A stretch of 64,000 bases of DNA from Megalonaias nervosa. Taxonomy: Eukaryota; Mollusca; Bivalvia; Unionida; Unionidae. The notes under the pieces are model-generated. The model saw nothing but the letters and a program-made list of their open reading frames with translations, was not told the origin of the DNA and searched no databases. Location of the stretch: the NCBI GenBank assembly GCA_016617855.1, contig JAECUM010001132.1, positions 124,001 through 188,000 of the forward strand, read 5' to 3'. Position 1 is the first letter of the stretch. Every line of letters starts with the position of its first letter. Both the position numbers and the translations under genes were made by a program. Of this stretch, positions 35,140 through 46,989 are shown piece by piece.

Positions 35140-35500
35140 AGCATATCAGTTCAGATCGTTTAAGTGGTAGATCACTTGTCTAGTGTTAGGTCCAGGCTTC
35201 CCTGGTCAAGTTGTGTATTTTTCTGTTTAATTTGATACATTGAGGTTTCCACATCTGTTTTTCCAACCCAGCCTGGGACGATGTAGTTAAGTGGAAATTA
35301 CGCTTTGAAATACAATGACATGTCTCAAAAAAGGCAGGCAATCTGAGTCACTGGAAAGGACATGTCTCGAAAAGGCAGGCAAACTATGTTACTGGCAAGG
35401 ACTAGGTGTATCTTCTCAGATAGCTGAAGTTGTAGAGCATCCAGCTAGAGTTAGGGATATCCCCGGTTGAGGTCCTGGTCCAACTGTATATTTTCCCTTT
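35140..35500 (+). repeat. Two tRNA-like SINE relics flanking a short tandem pair
   Basis: TAAGTGGTAGATCACTTGTC with GGTCCAGGCTTCCCTGGTCA (35160-35208), and ATAGCTGAAGTTGTAGAGCA with GGTTGAGGTCCTGGTCCAA (35420-35490), look like decayed tRNA A-box/B-box regions. Each is followed by a similar tail (AACTGTATATTTT / AGTTGTGTATTTTTCT). Between them ACATGTCTC(A/G)AAAAGGCAGG occurs twice. Confidence 0.45.
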
Positions 35501-35854
35501 AAATATTTGGATGACTTGATTAGATTTTCATGGCACATATATCATTTTTATATTATCTTTTATATTGTAAGAGAAAATATTTAAGTTTATTTGGAAGGGA
35601 TTGTCATCCTTATGGTCTTTAACGTGTATCTTGAAGGACTTCTGGTTTAAACGGTTTACGTTTCAAGTTTTTTATATTACCTTTTATACTTATGCAGCTG
35701 TAATTTTAATCGGTAGTATATAGCCAGGACTCTACTGACGTGTTGTTAAGTAACTTACAACCACCTTCCATATGGTAGATCATACCATGTGATGCAATGT
35801 CTTTCTTGCCATCCATCTGTCTGCCTTTTCTTTATTTAATTTCCACAAACAGAT

Positions 35855-36125
35855 TTTCCAGCTAGCATGCATTTGGGGTAAGGAAGAAACCTAATCAACT
35901 TCATTGTCAAAAGGTCAAAGGACAAAGTCACTGTGATTGGAAAAAGAAGTAGTTTCCACACATTAACATTTGTTGTAAACTAAAGATATGAACCAAACTT
36001 GGATGGCTTTCACTTTGTAAGGAAGAAGCACATCAGTTGTGGGATCTAAAGGTCAAAGATCAAGATCACTGACAGGAAGAAGAAAAATATTTCCTGCACA
36101 GTAACTTTACTTTTACATTTCTACA
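35855..36125 (+). repeat. Dispersed repeat family A (copy 1)
   Basis: Two degenerate units of about 125 bp with GGGTAAGGAAGAAACC, AAAGGTCAAAGGACAAAGTC and TTTCCTGCACAGTAACTTTA. The same motifs recur at 58600-58770, 59170-59290 and 60510-61010. The type is common in bivalve DNA by my recollection; origin unknown. Confidence 0.6.
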
Positions 36126-36786
36126 TCAGGAGTAAAGCTAGACTTCATTTTTAAGGAGAAGTCACTTCTCCTTTTGGACAGAACAGGGAGAAGTGGGAGC
36201 TAAACAGGGAAAAGTTTGTGCAAAGCAAGTATTTGCATCACTATTTTTTTTTGTATTTTTACAAAAATGATGTCAAAAAACAACCTTGACCTGTCCGCAT
36301 TTTTTTTTAATTCCACAACATAGCATTGTCCAATATGTTTCTTACCTACGTGATTAAATATTTAGGCTAAATCTTCTATCACATAATTTATAATTGCAGT
36401 TGCATCAGTTAATAATTGAAGGGAATATTTCTAATGGTCAGAACATAATTATGTGATCAGACCCAGTTGCCTATTTTTCTGTATAAACTGTACAGAGAAC
36501 TACTTTATACTAGCTTCTATAAATAGTTACATGCAAAGTAACTAACGTAATTTCTGAACTGGAAGGCATACCTACTGCAGAAATGGTGGGTTTATATTTT
36601 ATTTAGAAAATTTAATAAATTGATTTGATGGAATCAAATAACACATCTTTGCTGTTTTACTGAATATAAATAGTTCTTTCTTTGATTCGATGTGAAAAAG
36701 AAAAGCTGGGAAACTCAAAATCTGCCAAGAACATTGGAGCTACAGCAGTTTCACTGCAGCTCATTACAAATGAACATAAAACTATA

Positions 36787-37002
36787 GGTAAATGGCTGTA
36801 GGGATTGGGAGGAGAGGGAGTTCAAAGGCTAACATTATAACAGTTGAATTTACAGTCCAACAATGTACGATGCCGATAGTTACAATGTGGGGGTGTGTGG
36901 GCGATCCGCTTCATCACCCCATCCCACCCCCATTGTAACTCTCAGTTTCATGTCTTGCACTGTTTGATTATTGGACCCCCCCATCACTATAACCATTTAC
37001 CA
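36787..37002. repeat. Imperfect palindrome, MITE-like, about 215 bp
   Basis: The ends GGTAAATGGCTGTAG and (reversed) GGTAAATGGTTATAG are complementary. The inner arms GTTACAATGTGGGGGTG and CCCCCATTGTAAC pair around a short centre near 36905. The whole could fold into one long hairpin. Target duplication unclear. Confidence 0.6.
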
Positions 37003-37498
37003 ATAGTCTTAATTTTATTTGTAAGCAGCCCCTGTAGGTAGCCTAAACTCTTAATCAACCTTATAATAGATTTAAAAACATGAAAATTGTTTACTTGCGT
37101 GTCTGGACAATAACAATTCAGCCAAAACTCATGATAGCATAAAATCCAAGATTCATTTGTATGTCAAACAAAACAACACATCCTTTGGTTTGAATATTGA
37201 ACTTCTACTCAGATCACTTATGCCAATTTAGATAAAAGCTTAAGACCATGCTGTGAAATGTTCAAAACCTTAGATTGCCTACCATTGGTAGAATTTTTTG
37301 TTTGATATTGACATAACTATTTCGTTGCAGATGGAGAATCCTGTTAAATTAAAAGCTATGTAGCAGATGCATCTGCATGAATTCATACACTTAAACAGGC
37401 TCTAAAACTGATATGAAATTGTCTTTGAAAAAAAACCAAAATAATAAAAAAAATAAATAAAATCATAAAGAATTGCAATTATGGGAGTTGAACTGTTT

Positions 37499-37612
37499 TT
37501 TTCTGAGCTTATCATGGTATAAACTGTCAGTTGCTGAATCACAGAGTTTACATAATGCCCTTTGGGCATTATTTGCTTGTGTGGTTCGGCAACTGACGAT
37601 AAACTCAGAAGA
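37499..37612. repeat. Palindromic hairpin element
   Basis: The centre ATAATGCCC-TTT-GGGCATTAT (37552-37572) is perfect. Moving outward, GTCAGTTGCTGAATCACA pairs with TGTGGTTCGGCAACTGAC and TTCTGAGCTTATC pairs with GATAAACTCAGAA, with about 12 extra bases in the left arm. It looks like a foldback MITE. Confidence 0.75.
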
Positions 37613-39334
37613 AAACAAAATTAAACTCTTAATTAAACTTTGTTTTTATTGAATTATATATTTTCCTTAATCTGTTTCCCCAATTATTTGCAAATACAAT
37701 CTAATGAAGTAATATTTCATAGATGCACCGATGTCTACCATTACAGGTTCACTTGCAGTTTCAAGCTGATTTTTATAAAGAAAATAATGCAAACATGGCA
37801 TTTAAAATTTTCTTTAAAAAATAAATCAGAAAGTGCTCTTCACCAATTATATTTTTAAAAACAAATTACTATTTACATATCGATGTTCAGATTTTGTAAC
37901 AGAAGTTGGTATATTTTCATCATAGATAGTACAGTAAGCCTAATATCAGGAAATTGAGCAGTGATATTTTGTGCCGGAAAGGATTAATGGTCAGTTAGCC
38001 GTTAAGACACACGTCTGAGTGTGCAAGAGTTCATCAGCGTAATTGGTATCAACACTGCATAAATACATTTTGCCTTGGGCTATAACACATCACTGACAAA
38101 ACTTCCTGGCTACAGTGAGGGAGTATGTCAAAAGTTCTAAACTACTGCCAGCCATTGTAATCATAAGTGGAAATGCAAAAAATGGCATCCTGTTTGCATC
38201 TCCAACCAAAATCACACTAGTTTTCATACGCTTCATTTGGTGAGTGTGATGCGGTAAACACTGCTTCATGTCTCTGCATCATGCAATAAACACTGCTTGA
38301 TGTAGGGTTAGGATTAGGGTAGTCCATTTACACAAGATCCAGATGTTACTCGTGATATTAAGCCTTTGATGTAGCATGCTGGAACATCCATTAGAAATTT
38401 GCATGTAAATGTCATACAAGATATACCTGTGCTACCTTTGCACAATACCAATGAATGGGAGATGAAAGATGAAATCCATAGATCACTGAAGATAATGTCT
38501 GGATTTTTGTGCATTTTGGTCAAAGATTGATTTTAAGTTGAAATCTCAATGACTTTAATAGTTGTTTAATGGGGTTTTCTTGTCCTCAAGGTCCTTCTTT
38601 TAAATGAAATATAAAACAGTTTTGCAGAATTACTAATTTGACTGAAAATTCCTGTTTGATCTGGTGCATTTGTTGCACCTTGTGCATGGGATAGCATGTT
38701 ACCTGCAATTTTTGTCCAATATACTCCAAATCTTGGCTACTGTATGTCAAAAGGGCACACCATTTTGTTATGGAAAATTGTTAAAATCAGCCTTACATTA
38801 CTTTCATCAATGTCTGTCCATGTGCTTGTTAATACTGACAGTGGCCAAAGGCAGCTGTTACATATTTCTAATGTAGAAGGATAAATAGGTCTGAATTTCT
38901 GAGGTGAAAATACTGTTCAGCATTTAAATAGTAATTATTGGCTTCAAAGGTAATTTTGAAAGAAAATGGAATATTTTAATAAATTTGGGTGGATAATGAG
39001 TGTAAATTAAGGTAAATTATAGCAAGATGTGGAGAGAAAATTTCATAGTACAGTTCTTTTGACACAAACATGGTATTCAAACATGTGTTACGGATTACTT
39101 GAGTGTTTCATTAAACATTTATTACAATAATTTGAAAGGTTCAAGGAAAAGATGATAATGAGTGCAAATGACGTGGTTCAGCTTGCAAACTTCTCAAAAC
39201 AAAAATGCATCATTTTTTAAAAGTATTTTAAAATTGCATTAAGGTGCCATTATTTTTTTTGTTCCTTGTAAATTGTGCATGTCCCCCAAAAGTTGTCAAC
39301 AAGGCGATATGCTGGGCTTTTAAGTGCAGGGCTA

Positions 39335-39475
39335 AAATGGTAGTTCAGGCAACCAATACCAGTAACTACAAATGGTAGACTAAGCTAAAATACCAATCAC
39401 CAAAAATGGTAGATTCGGCAACAATGCCAATAACCAAATGTAGTAGATTAGGCTACAATACCAATCACCAAAAAT
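39335..39475. repeat. Tandem repeat, about 38-bp unit
   Basis: About four units of the type ACAATACCAATCACCAAAAA plus TGGTAGATTAGGC, diverged. Confidence 0.75.
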
Positions 39476-39600
39476 CTCCCTTGCAGCTTCCTAATTGCTT
39501 GATCAGATATTCTCGTGCAGTTTTACTGCTCTGATTAGATTGTTCAAATTTTTCATTAAAAAATGCTCAAGTTGTGATACACAGTTGACATTTTTTCCAG

Positions 39601-39795
39601 GTGTATTCTGGGGGAGTTGTTTACGAGAAAGCCAATTTTCCAGGCGAACCAGGAGATAGCACAACTGGAGTTGATAAGCAAGACCTGCGGCTCTCCAGCA
39701 CCAGCAGTGTGGCCTGATGTCATCAAGCTGCCACTATTCCACACATTCAAACCTAAAAAACAGTATAGAAGGAAACTGCGTGAGGAATTCTCATT
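39601..39795 (+). CDS. CDK12: CDK12 exon 8: kinase C-lobe
   Basis: Encodes residues 706-770. [20 protein letters not shown], then [20 protein letters not shown] and [20 protein letters not shown] follow vertebrate CDK12 nearly residue for residue. The acceptor TTTTTTCCAG completes the Gly codon GG|G. The donor is GTAAGT at 39796, phase 2. Confidence 0.95.
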
Positions 39796-41639
39796 GTAAG
39801 TTAAAGTCTTGAATTAATTAGAGCTCAAGGCTTCTGATGACGATCTATACAAACCCATGAAGTAGCCAGGGAAGTGAAAAATGTGTAAAACGTCAACTTA
39901 AAAGAGGAATGATTTATTTTGAAACCGTTGTGAAGAAGGTTCTTTTTAATTTTAGATATACCATGTATTCCTTTATTTTTGTCAGTATTGGTTTTTGTGG
40001 TTTTGTAAAAAGTGACATTTTTTCCAGCAGAACATCAGTCCCTTTATGGGAATTTTGTTGTGGTTTTGTAAAAATAACATTTTAGACAATGTTTGAAATT
40101 GTGAATGTACACCCGATAGAGTTAGGGTCAAACTAATGTATTCACAGATATTTTTTTCTTTGATGCTTAAACTCTTCGTACCCCATGAGAATGAACAGAC
40201 AGTCTTTCCCATGCAAGTACAGTAATAGTTAACTATCTATGAGACCAGATTTTGTCCAAACTGGAGGATATTGCTGGTGTGTACGATCAAATCGTGCTCA
40301 GTATTATCATTCAGATGATTGCAGCTTGACTGTATTGCCAAGGCTTCCATGTGTTAAAGGTCTTCAGCTACCATCTGTATGGCAGCCACTTGTACAAATT
40401 TACCATAAATATCTTGCAAGAAAATGCCTCACTAATTTCGACCCAGTAAAGAAGAAAGCATCCTACCACAGATGCATTTACTTCATTAAAACTGATAGTG
40501 ACCTTTCATACATATTTGGCCCAACGCTAAGCAAAATAAACAGTTTGGAAAGATTAGTCCAAAACTTATGCAATATGAGAGGAACCAGCCGTTTGTAAAT
40601 CAGTGGAATACCCCACATTGTAGTGTAGCATGATCAGACCAAACCAGTCATCCTTAGGTTTTTTATACAGTGTAATGGAGTGTAATTCAAAGGCAGGAGT
40701 GGACATCGTACACTGCATTGTAGGTGCCACTTTTCCAGTGGCATTATGATAATTCTTTAGCTTTTCCAGGCTGTAAAATGTGCCTTGCATCCATCATGCA
40801 AAAGTCATAAATCACCAAATACTATTTTCAGCTTCTCAAAAATAAGATCAATTTCGAAGGAAGTGTTCTGGCATGAAAACTTTTACTGTTCATACAAATG
40901 ATGTTAGTCTGCAGTAAAATTTGGCTACCATTAATAAAAACAGAACAACCATTCAACAACTTCTCATAATTGCCCAACAGAATTAGACCAGATTGGGTAG
41001 AGATCACCCTGATATAAATTGCATTAACATTTGTACAAATGATACTAATGTCCCATCAAATATGGCCATCAGTTACTAAAAATAGAAGAAAGTGACTTCT
41101 CGAAAACTGCTTAACAGACTTTGAACAAGTTTGACAGAAAGCATCCTGGCCTGATGGGCTTTCAGGTCTGAAAATTGTGCTGATAAGCTATTTATTGTGA
41201 GATATGACTAACAACTGAAAAATCTTCAAGTAGTTTTTCAGAAACCAATTTCTAGAATTTAACCAAATATGACAGCATTCTGGAATAAATGGCTACAATG
41301 TGTACAAATGATGTCAGTCCACCATGAGATAAGGCCTCTTTCTGAAAAACAGAAAACCTTCATAGGACTTGAGAAAACTTTCTTTATAGAATTAGACAAT
41401 AAATTATTTGACAGAAAGCATCCTGGATGTTTTAAAAACATGTACAGGACTAATATGAGACAATTTAATTTGCACATTTGAAATTGATAGCCTTAGTGCT
41501 CACTGTTTAGATTTTATTATAATTCTCAATTCATCAGGCAACATGTTTTTATCATACTTCTGGCATTTATATTGACAAAACTAAAATCCAAATTTTGTTG
41601 ATTTCTCTACTGAATAAACTAATATCTCATGTTTTGCAG
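39796..41639 (+). other. CDK12: CDK12 intron 8
   Basis: A 1.8-kb phase-2 intron. The longest unexplained open frame inside an intron (40239-40598, + strand) lies here. About three degenerate units of roughly 200 bp sharing GTACAAATGATGTCAGTC and GACAGAAAGCATCCTGG follow at 40880-41430. The acceptor is TGTTTTGCAG. Confidence 0.8.
40880..41430. repeat. Degenerate direct repeats, about 200 bp
   Basis: Three related segments, each with a form of ACAAATGAT(G/A)(T/C)(T/C)A(G/A)T followed by a run like AAATATGGCCATCAGTTACT. The last two share TTTGACAGAAAGCATCCTGG. Confidence 0.5.
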
Positions 41640-41771
41640 CTTACCTAAACATGCCCTTGACCTTATGGATCAGATGTTGGAGCTAGACCCATCACGACGA
41701 TGTACTGCCGAGGCTGCTCTCGGCTCACCATGGCTGAAATATGTTGATCCAGATATAATTCCTCCTCCAGA
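41640..41771 (+). CDS. CDK12: CDK12 exon 9: end of kinase domain
   Basis: Encodes residues 771-814. [20 protein letters not shown] and [15 protein letters not shown] are the last helices of the kinase fold. DPDIIPPP leads into the C-terminal extension helix. The donor is GTAAGT at 41772, phase 2. Confidence 0.94.
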
Positions 41772-42189
41772 GTAAGTCTTACTGATATGTTGTCTGTCTT
41801 GAAGTTGGTATTTGGTCTGCCTAGCGACAAGTCTTATGATTCAGTATGTGGTTTTCTTGCAGTTCCATGTTGTCTGTCAAAATATGAGTATTAATTGCAT
41901 GCGGTCTCTCTTGATCCCAGTCATTCAATGTGTAATCTGATAGTCAATATGTTTTGCCAAGATAGGAGTCTTTCTGTGTATTGACATTAGATGGTGAAAT
42001 TCATATAAAGTATAGATTATGACTTGAGTGCATGATTTTGGAATCCCACACAATACACATGGTTGATTATATTGTTGCTGCAATGGTGAATCCAGCCCAG
42101 ACTTCTCCAGTATGGCTACTGTGGTATGTCTCTGTACCCCCACCTTGCTCCAGTTGCTTTGCAAAATATAACATGGCTTGTGTTGAGGT

Positions 42190-42384
42190 AGTATTGAACA
42201 CCTTCCAGTCAATCAATGCGACTATTACTGTGATATCCTTGAATCAGAAACATTGCTTGTGTTGAGGTACCGTTGAACACCTACATGCCAATCAACACAT
42301 CTATTATTGTGATATCCTTGAATCAAAAACATTGGTTGTATTTAGGTGCCATTGAACACCTACCATCCAATCAACATGACTATT
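42190..42384 (+). repeat. 79-bp repeat array, block 1
   Basis: About two and a half units with TGATATCCTTGAATCAGAAA, CATTGCTTGTGTTGAGGT and ACACCTACATGCCAATCAAC. The last unit is cut at CATGACTATT by the hAT insertion. The same unit forms 46268-46530. Confidence 0.8.
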
Positions 42385-42648
42385 CAGGGATGGACCTGGC
42401 TTTTAAAAAGTTGTCGCCAAAAAAATCGGCAACTTCAATATTTTGTCGCCAATTTTCAAAAAATGTTGCAAGAACAAGTAGTGAATATTTTTCCAAGTCT
42501 ATTAATGTAATACGCAAGGAAGATTGAAAAAGATAGGATAGTTATTACTTCATTGACGATAAGCAATACATCTATAATATTACAAAATAAATCATTACAT
42601 GACTGTTTTGCACTATTAAAATGTTACAGAATGTCACATGATGATCCG

Positions 42649-42845
42649 TCACGATTTTAGGGCTGCCCACTTGTTGAATGCAGTTTCAAAGTCTAATTCT
42701 TCGCATCTGTACATGCTGATTCTCATTAAATTTTCTAGAGTTCAGATGTCGAGTTTATTTCTATGTCAGTTTTTATGAGGTTCATCTTACTGAATCCACG
42801 TTCACAGTCTACAGTGCCGACAGGTGACACTAGTAGTACTGTTAC
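42649..42845 (-). pseudogene. hAT transposase C-terminal fragment (dimerisation region)
   Basis: On the - strand one frame gives VSPVGTVDCERGFSKMNLIK. After a frameshift near 42733, another gives LENLMRISMYRCEELDFETA and FNKWAALKS, then a stop at 42649. CERGFS-MN-IKT followed by L-LMRIS and a final FxxWxxxK is the usual C-terminal signature of hAT transposases. The frameshift shows it is not functional. Confidence 0.75.
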
Positions 42846-44434
42846 TAATAGCAGCCATCTTTGCTACTTCCATGGTCTTTGCATCCCGCATCACCGTTAG
42901 TGCATAGGTATGACTGTTGTTACCTGAAAAAATGCATTATCAAATGTAAATATCTACTTTCAGACATCTACAGTGTCTCGCTCATCTTTATTTAATAGAA
43001 ATATCAGGTATTAAGCAAATCTATATTATGTATATTATTTTCCAAATAATAGTTTTGTAAGGAACTTTAATGACATTTTAATACTAAAATCCTATGATCG
43101 TACTTTGCAATGTAACATAACTAACGTATAATGCAACCGTCGATTTCATGCATTCAGTAATTAAATGCCCCCCCCCCTTTTATGGCTAGCTTCACAAAGT
43201 ACATCTCCGTCAACAGTAGTTCAGAAATTAATTTTTGCCACGCTTTACATGCTTTGTTTATAGTGAATTGCTTCTTAAATCCCAAGAATGATCACTGAAT
43301 GCTGTAGAACTTTTCTCGACAAGCAAACTAGGATCTCCATTCCCACCAGTGAAACTTACGTGAGTCAACACCTGGCATTAATATACCGTATATATAGCCA
43401 TTAATTACCATCATTAAATTAAAAGAAGTAGTGAAGAAACATATCACAGAGCATATGTGCCCACCCCACCCCACCCCACCCACCCTCAAAAAGAACCAAT
43501 TCGGAAAAAATTTATTATTGAGTCAACAGGGTTATATGCATATACTAGTTAACAATAAGGAAATAAGGTGGGATATAAAATGTGGGAAATAGTTATCACA
43601 TATATGGTACCTTGAGACAACACTTGAACTGTTAACATGAATTCAAACCCATTTTAGACATTGTTAGTTATAACAGAAAAGGGCATGGTTTATTTGTCAA
43701 TCAATTGCTAGTACTTTCACTCCCTGTAGAACAGGCGGTTTCGTTGAGGTTTAAGTCCAACCTTCAGCTATTGTATAGAATATGAAAAAGGGGGGGGGCA
43801 AACAACTCACTCCACAGGGAGAAACAGCGTGTCCTTTTTGAGAATTTCACGTGTATTGGACCCCAAAAAATCGAAGAATATTTAGTGAAAATGATGCTTA
43901 AATATGCCGCAAAAAAACTTCCTGATGGTAGGTCCCAATCTGCCTGTTTTTGGATTCAATCTCCCGACTTGGCTTTTGAAAAGATTTATTTTTTGCATGA
44001 CACGCTAAAATAACTGTACGGTATTAACTAAATTTATTCAACGACTATTTGAATTCTTTCGAAATTAATTAATTCTTTTTGTACATTTAAAACTTCAACG
44101 CAGAAGGGGCATTTTTCGTTGGAACATATTCGGATTTATTGGAACTATTGGAATTGATAGGACTTTTAGGAAATATGAATTCATTCACCATGCTGTAAGT
44201 TAATCTTTCACTCCTGTATTTTGAGAAATAAATTATTTTCAATTACGCAAAACTTGTTTGTTTTGCTATTTCTTGTTGCGTAGTTTAAGTCCCTGCAGTT
44301 GTAACACAGGATTGACGGCAAAAGTAAAAGATCAAGGAGCAAAATTAACATATATTACTTACCCCGCCTGGATTCATGTTTGGTGACACGTCCTTCTTCA
44401 AAATGTCACAGTCAGTTGTAAATGAATTGACGAC

Positions 44435-44818
44435 TTATGCCTTGGTACATATATCACAGAACATCTGATTTAACTTTGTATCATATCTCGGCCACGGACA
44501 CCCACGTTTCCAGCTGTCAAGAAATTTTCGGGAACTTTTTACCCATTCATCATGATGTGGTGTTGCACTTGAAGCATTACTACCATCACTGCATGTATGT
44601 GATGTTGGACTGGCAGGTATAACATCAGGTTTAGTGACTGTATTGTCTGATGAATTTGCACTAAATCCAAATGCTGTTAATTTTGTTAACTTACTCTTAG
44701 GATGAGATGATGAACATGGAATGTCTAACTTACGTTTACCCATGATAATGTTGCACTTTTGACAGTATATAATTCTGATTGAGATTTTTTCCATTTGCTT
44801 TGTATCTATACACAGCAA
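44435..44818 (-). pseudogene. hAT transposase N-terminal fragment (zinc-finger region)
   Basis: A 127-codon open frame. Its end SRKFLDSWKRGCPWPRYDTK and NQMFCDICTKA fits the BED/TTF-like zinc-finger start of hAT transposases (K-F-xxW-xxxxPW-xYD, MxCxxC). The N-terminal half is Ser-rich with no known fold. The transposase continues leftwards in the parent element. Splicing or decay breaks the frame after TKA. Confidence 0.6.
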
Positions 44819-46112
44819 TCATTACTTCAAAGATTATCAGTTTGCTTTAAAGCTTCGGCAAAACTATTTTATTGGTATATTTAAAAAAAAAACAACAACA
44901 ACAGAAGGATTAGCCGTCGTTCAGTTAATTGTAGCTGTTTCTGTTCGTGTCTTCAGAGGTCTGTCGATTGTAGGTAATGTCCGGTAGCATGATTGAGTGT
45001 ATCACAGTTTACAGTACTCATGCCAGATGTCAACATAAGCGGATTATGATGTAACAACGCACTGTAAAGATGGGTTTGCCAATACGAACAAAGGATTTGT
45101 TTATGTAACAGATAGATTTCAGTGCATTGTGTATCCAAGTCTGTGGCTTCCTTTCATGGTCTCTTTGAATTTCTCCACTCCAAATCCGTGACTGTATGTA
45201 CAAATTAAACAGCCAAAAAGGCTGTCGTCAAAAATATCGCCAGATGGTAATTTTGTCGCCAATAAGGAAAAAAAATAGCAATTTGCGACATTGGCGAAGC
45301 CCAGGATGATCCCTGCTATTATTGTGACATCCTAAAATAATTCCAATTGTTATGAATCAACCATATTTTCTGCAGTCTGATTGGATATAGATTGGTCACG
45401 TTAAGCTGATGAAGAATTTTTTTTATATATTGGTAAATTCTGTGGGATACTTTTTGTTCACATTTTCCAGGTAATTTTATGTGAAGCTTTATTTATACCA
45501 ATGCCTTAGCCAACCCACCTACATGATTTCCAACTAAAATTTGCAACAACCTGATTAAAATTGCCTATTAAAAGTTGTCGTTCCTGCACTCCAACGCTTA
45601 CCCCTTTTGCCAAAAAAGGCAGATGGCAGTCTTTTACAAGCCAATCTTGAGAAATTATTGCATTTTGCTTCAACATCATGTTCCACCACTGGTTATTAAA
45701 GGTCAGGGTCATATGATGAGCAAGGGATTTTCACTAAAAATGGATACAATTTTGTTTTGAAAGATAGAAATGCTTAGAAAGCAAGAGCAATGAATACTAT
45801 AACAACACGCGCCATACATAAGCAAAATGTTAAGAAAATGAATAGCCTAGTTTAAATAGCATCAGCCAGTTTTTAATTTAAAAAATGATCCTAACAAGCA
45901 CCCTAGATAACATGCTGGACCTGCTCCGACACTCTACCCTATATTACTCAGTATAAAGAATCCGGTAACTCTTGACTATTGAAAATGGGTCTGTGTATTC
46001 TATCACAGTGAAGAAGCTAATGAAAGAAAACTTTGAGCTACCTAAATGTGAATGCTTTGTTGATGAAATCTGCTGATTTGATGACAGAAAGGAAGTATAT
46101 TGGAATTATATT

Positions 46113-46267
46113 GATTAAATGATCATGGTTTGGTATTTTTGAATGTGTAAATTGTGACCTAATCACTCCCAAAGTTGACATAAAGTCCTTCTGACTTTAT
46201 TTACTTTTGTGATTGATTACGTAAAATTTACACATCAATCAATATCCAACCATGATCATTTAATCCT
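46113..46267. repeat. Palindromic element, about 155 bp
   Basis: GATTAAATGATCATGGTT (left) pairs with AACCATGATCATTTAATC (right), exactly over 18 bases. Inner arms TGTGTAAATT and AATTTACACA pair, and the centre ATAAAGTC-CTTCT-GACTTTAT closes the hairpin. Length and fold suggest a MITE. It sits immediately before block 2 of the 79-bp repeat. Confidence 0.8.
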
Positions 46268-46530
46268 ATAATCAGAAACATTGCTTATGTTGAGGTGGCA
46301 TCGAATACCTACCAGCCAATCAACATGACTTCTTGTGATATCCCAGAATCAGAAGCATTGCTTATGTTGAGGTGCCATTGAACACCTACCAGCCAATCAA
46401 CATGACTATTATTGTGATATCCTAGAATCAGAAACATTGCTTGTGTTGAGGTGCCATTGAGCACCTACCAGCTAATCACCATGACAATTATTGTGATATC
46501 CAAGAATCAGAAACATTGCTTGTGGACCAA
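46268..46530 (+). repeat. 79-bp repeat array, block 2
   Basis: About three and a half units with ATTGTGATATCCTAGAATCA, GAAACATTGCTTGTGTTGAG and GCCATTGAACACCTACCAGC. It provides the intact form of the site disrupted by the transposon at 42385. Confidence 0.85.
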
Positions 46531-46989
46531 ATGGTGTCCTGTTGGTCTTGGGAAGTTTATTCCGCACTTCAATCTTATTTTAAAATGGTGTTGAACAGTC
46601 ATTAATGACTTTGTTTTTTAAATGGACAAGGAAAACAACCAGGAGGATATCCAAAAGATGTTAGATTTTGGGGAGAGCTTTTGGAACATTTTCTCACAGG
46701 TGCTCTTTTATATTTACATAGTTTTAATCCTTGCATTAGAATTTGATTTGAAATGGATCATATAGATCTCAAGCATAGATCTAATAAAAATATGATCATT
46801 ATTTTAATATAAAAGGTGATACACATGTTGTGCTTAACTTTTCTCATACTTTATATTTTGTTTTATGTGACTCTTTTGTTCATGTTGATCATTCATCTGT
46901 CCATTACAACAAGTTTCTTAAAGTTACTGCTCCTACCCCCCCCCCCCAAAAAAAATAAACAGACCAGGATTGGTAAGATTTGTTGAACA

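Larger units (their letters stand above)
34858..39600 (+). other. CDK12: CDK12 intron 7
   Basis: A 4.7-kb phase-2 intron. It contains tRNA-like SINE relics (35140-35220 and 35400-35500), a roughly 45-bp tandem pair (35310-35405), dispersed repeat family A (35855-36125), two palindromic elements (36787-37002 and 37499-37612) and a roughly 38-bp tandem repeat (39335-39475). No exon seen. Confidence 0.8.
42385..45315 (-). mobile_element. hAT-superfamily DNA transposon, 2.9 kb, with 5-bp target duplication
   Basis: The left end is CAGGGATGGACCTGGCTTTT; the right end reversed is CAGGGATCATCCTGGGCTTC. Subterminal TTGTCGCCAA motifs occur at both ends. CTATT flanks both sides (42380-42384 and 45316-45320). 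Removing the element and one CTATT restores CATGACTATTATTGTGA, exactly the local repeat unit. The transposase gene reads leftwards. Its zinc-finger start is at 44435-44818 and its C-terminus at 42649-42845. The middle is missing or unreadable. Confidence 0.85.

Noticed and set aside
41269..41481. Overlapping frames on both strands in intron 8
   Set aside because: They coincide with degenerate roughly 200-bp direct repeats and show no protein features.
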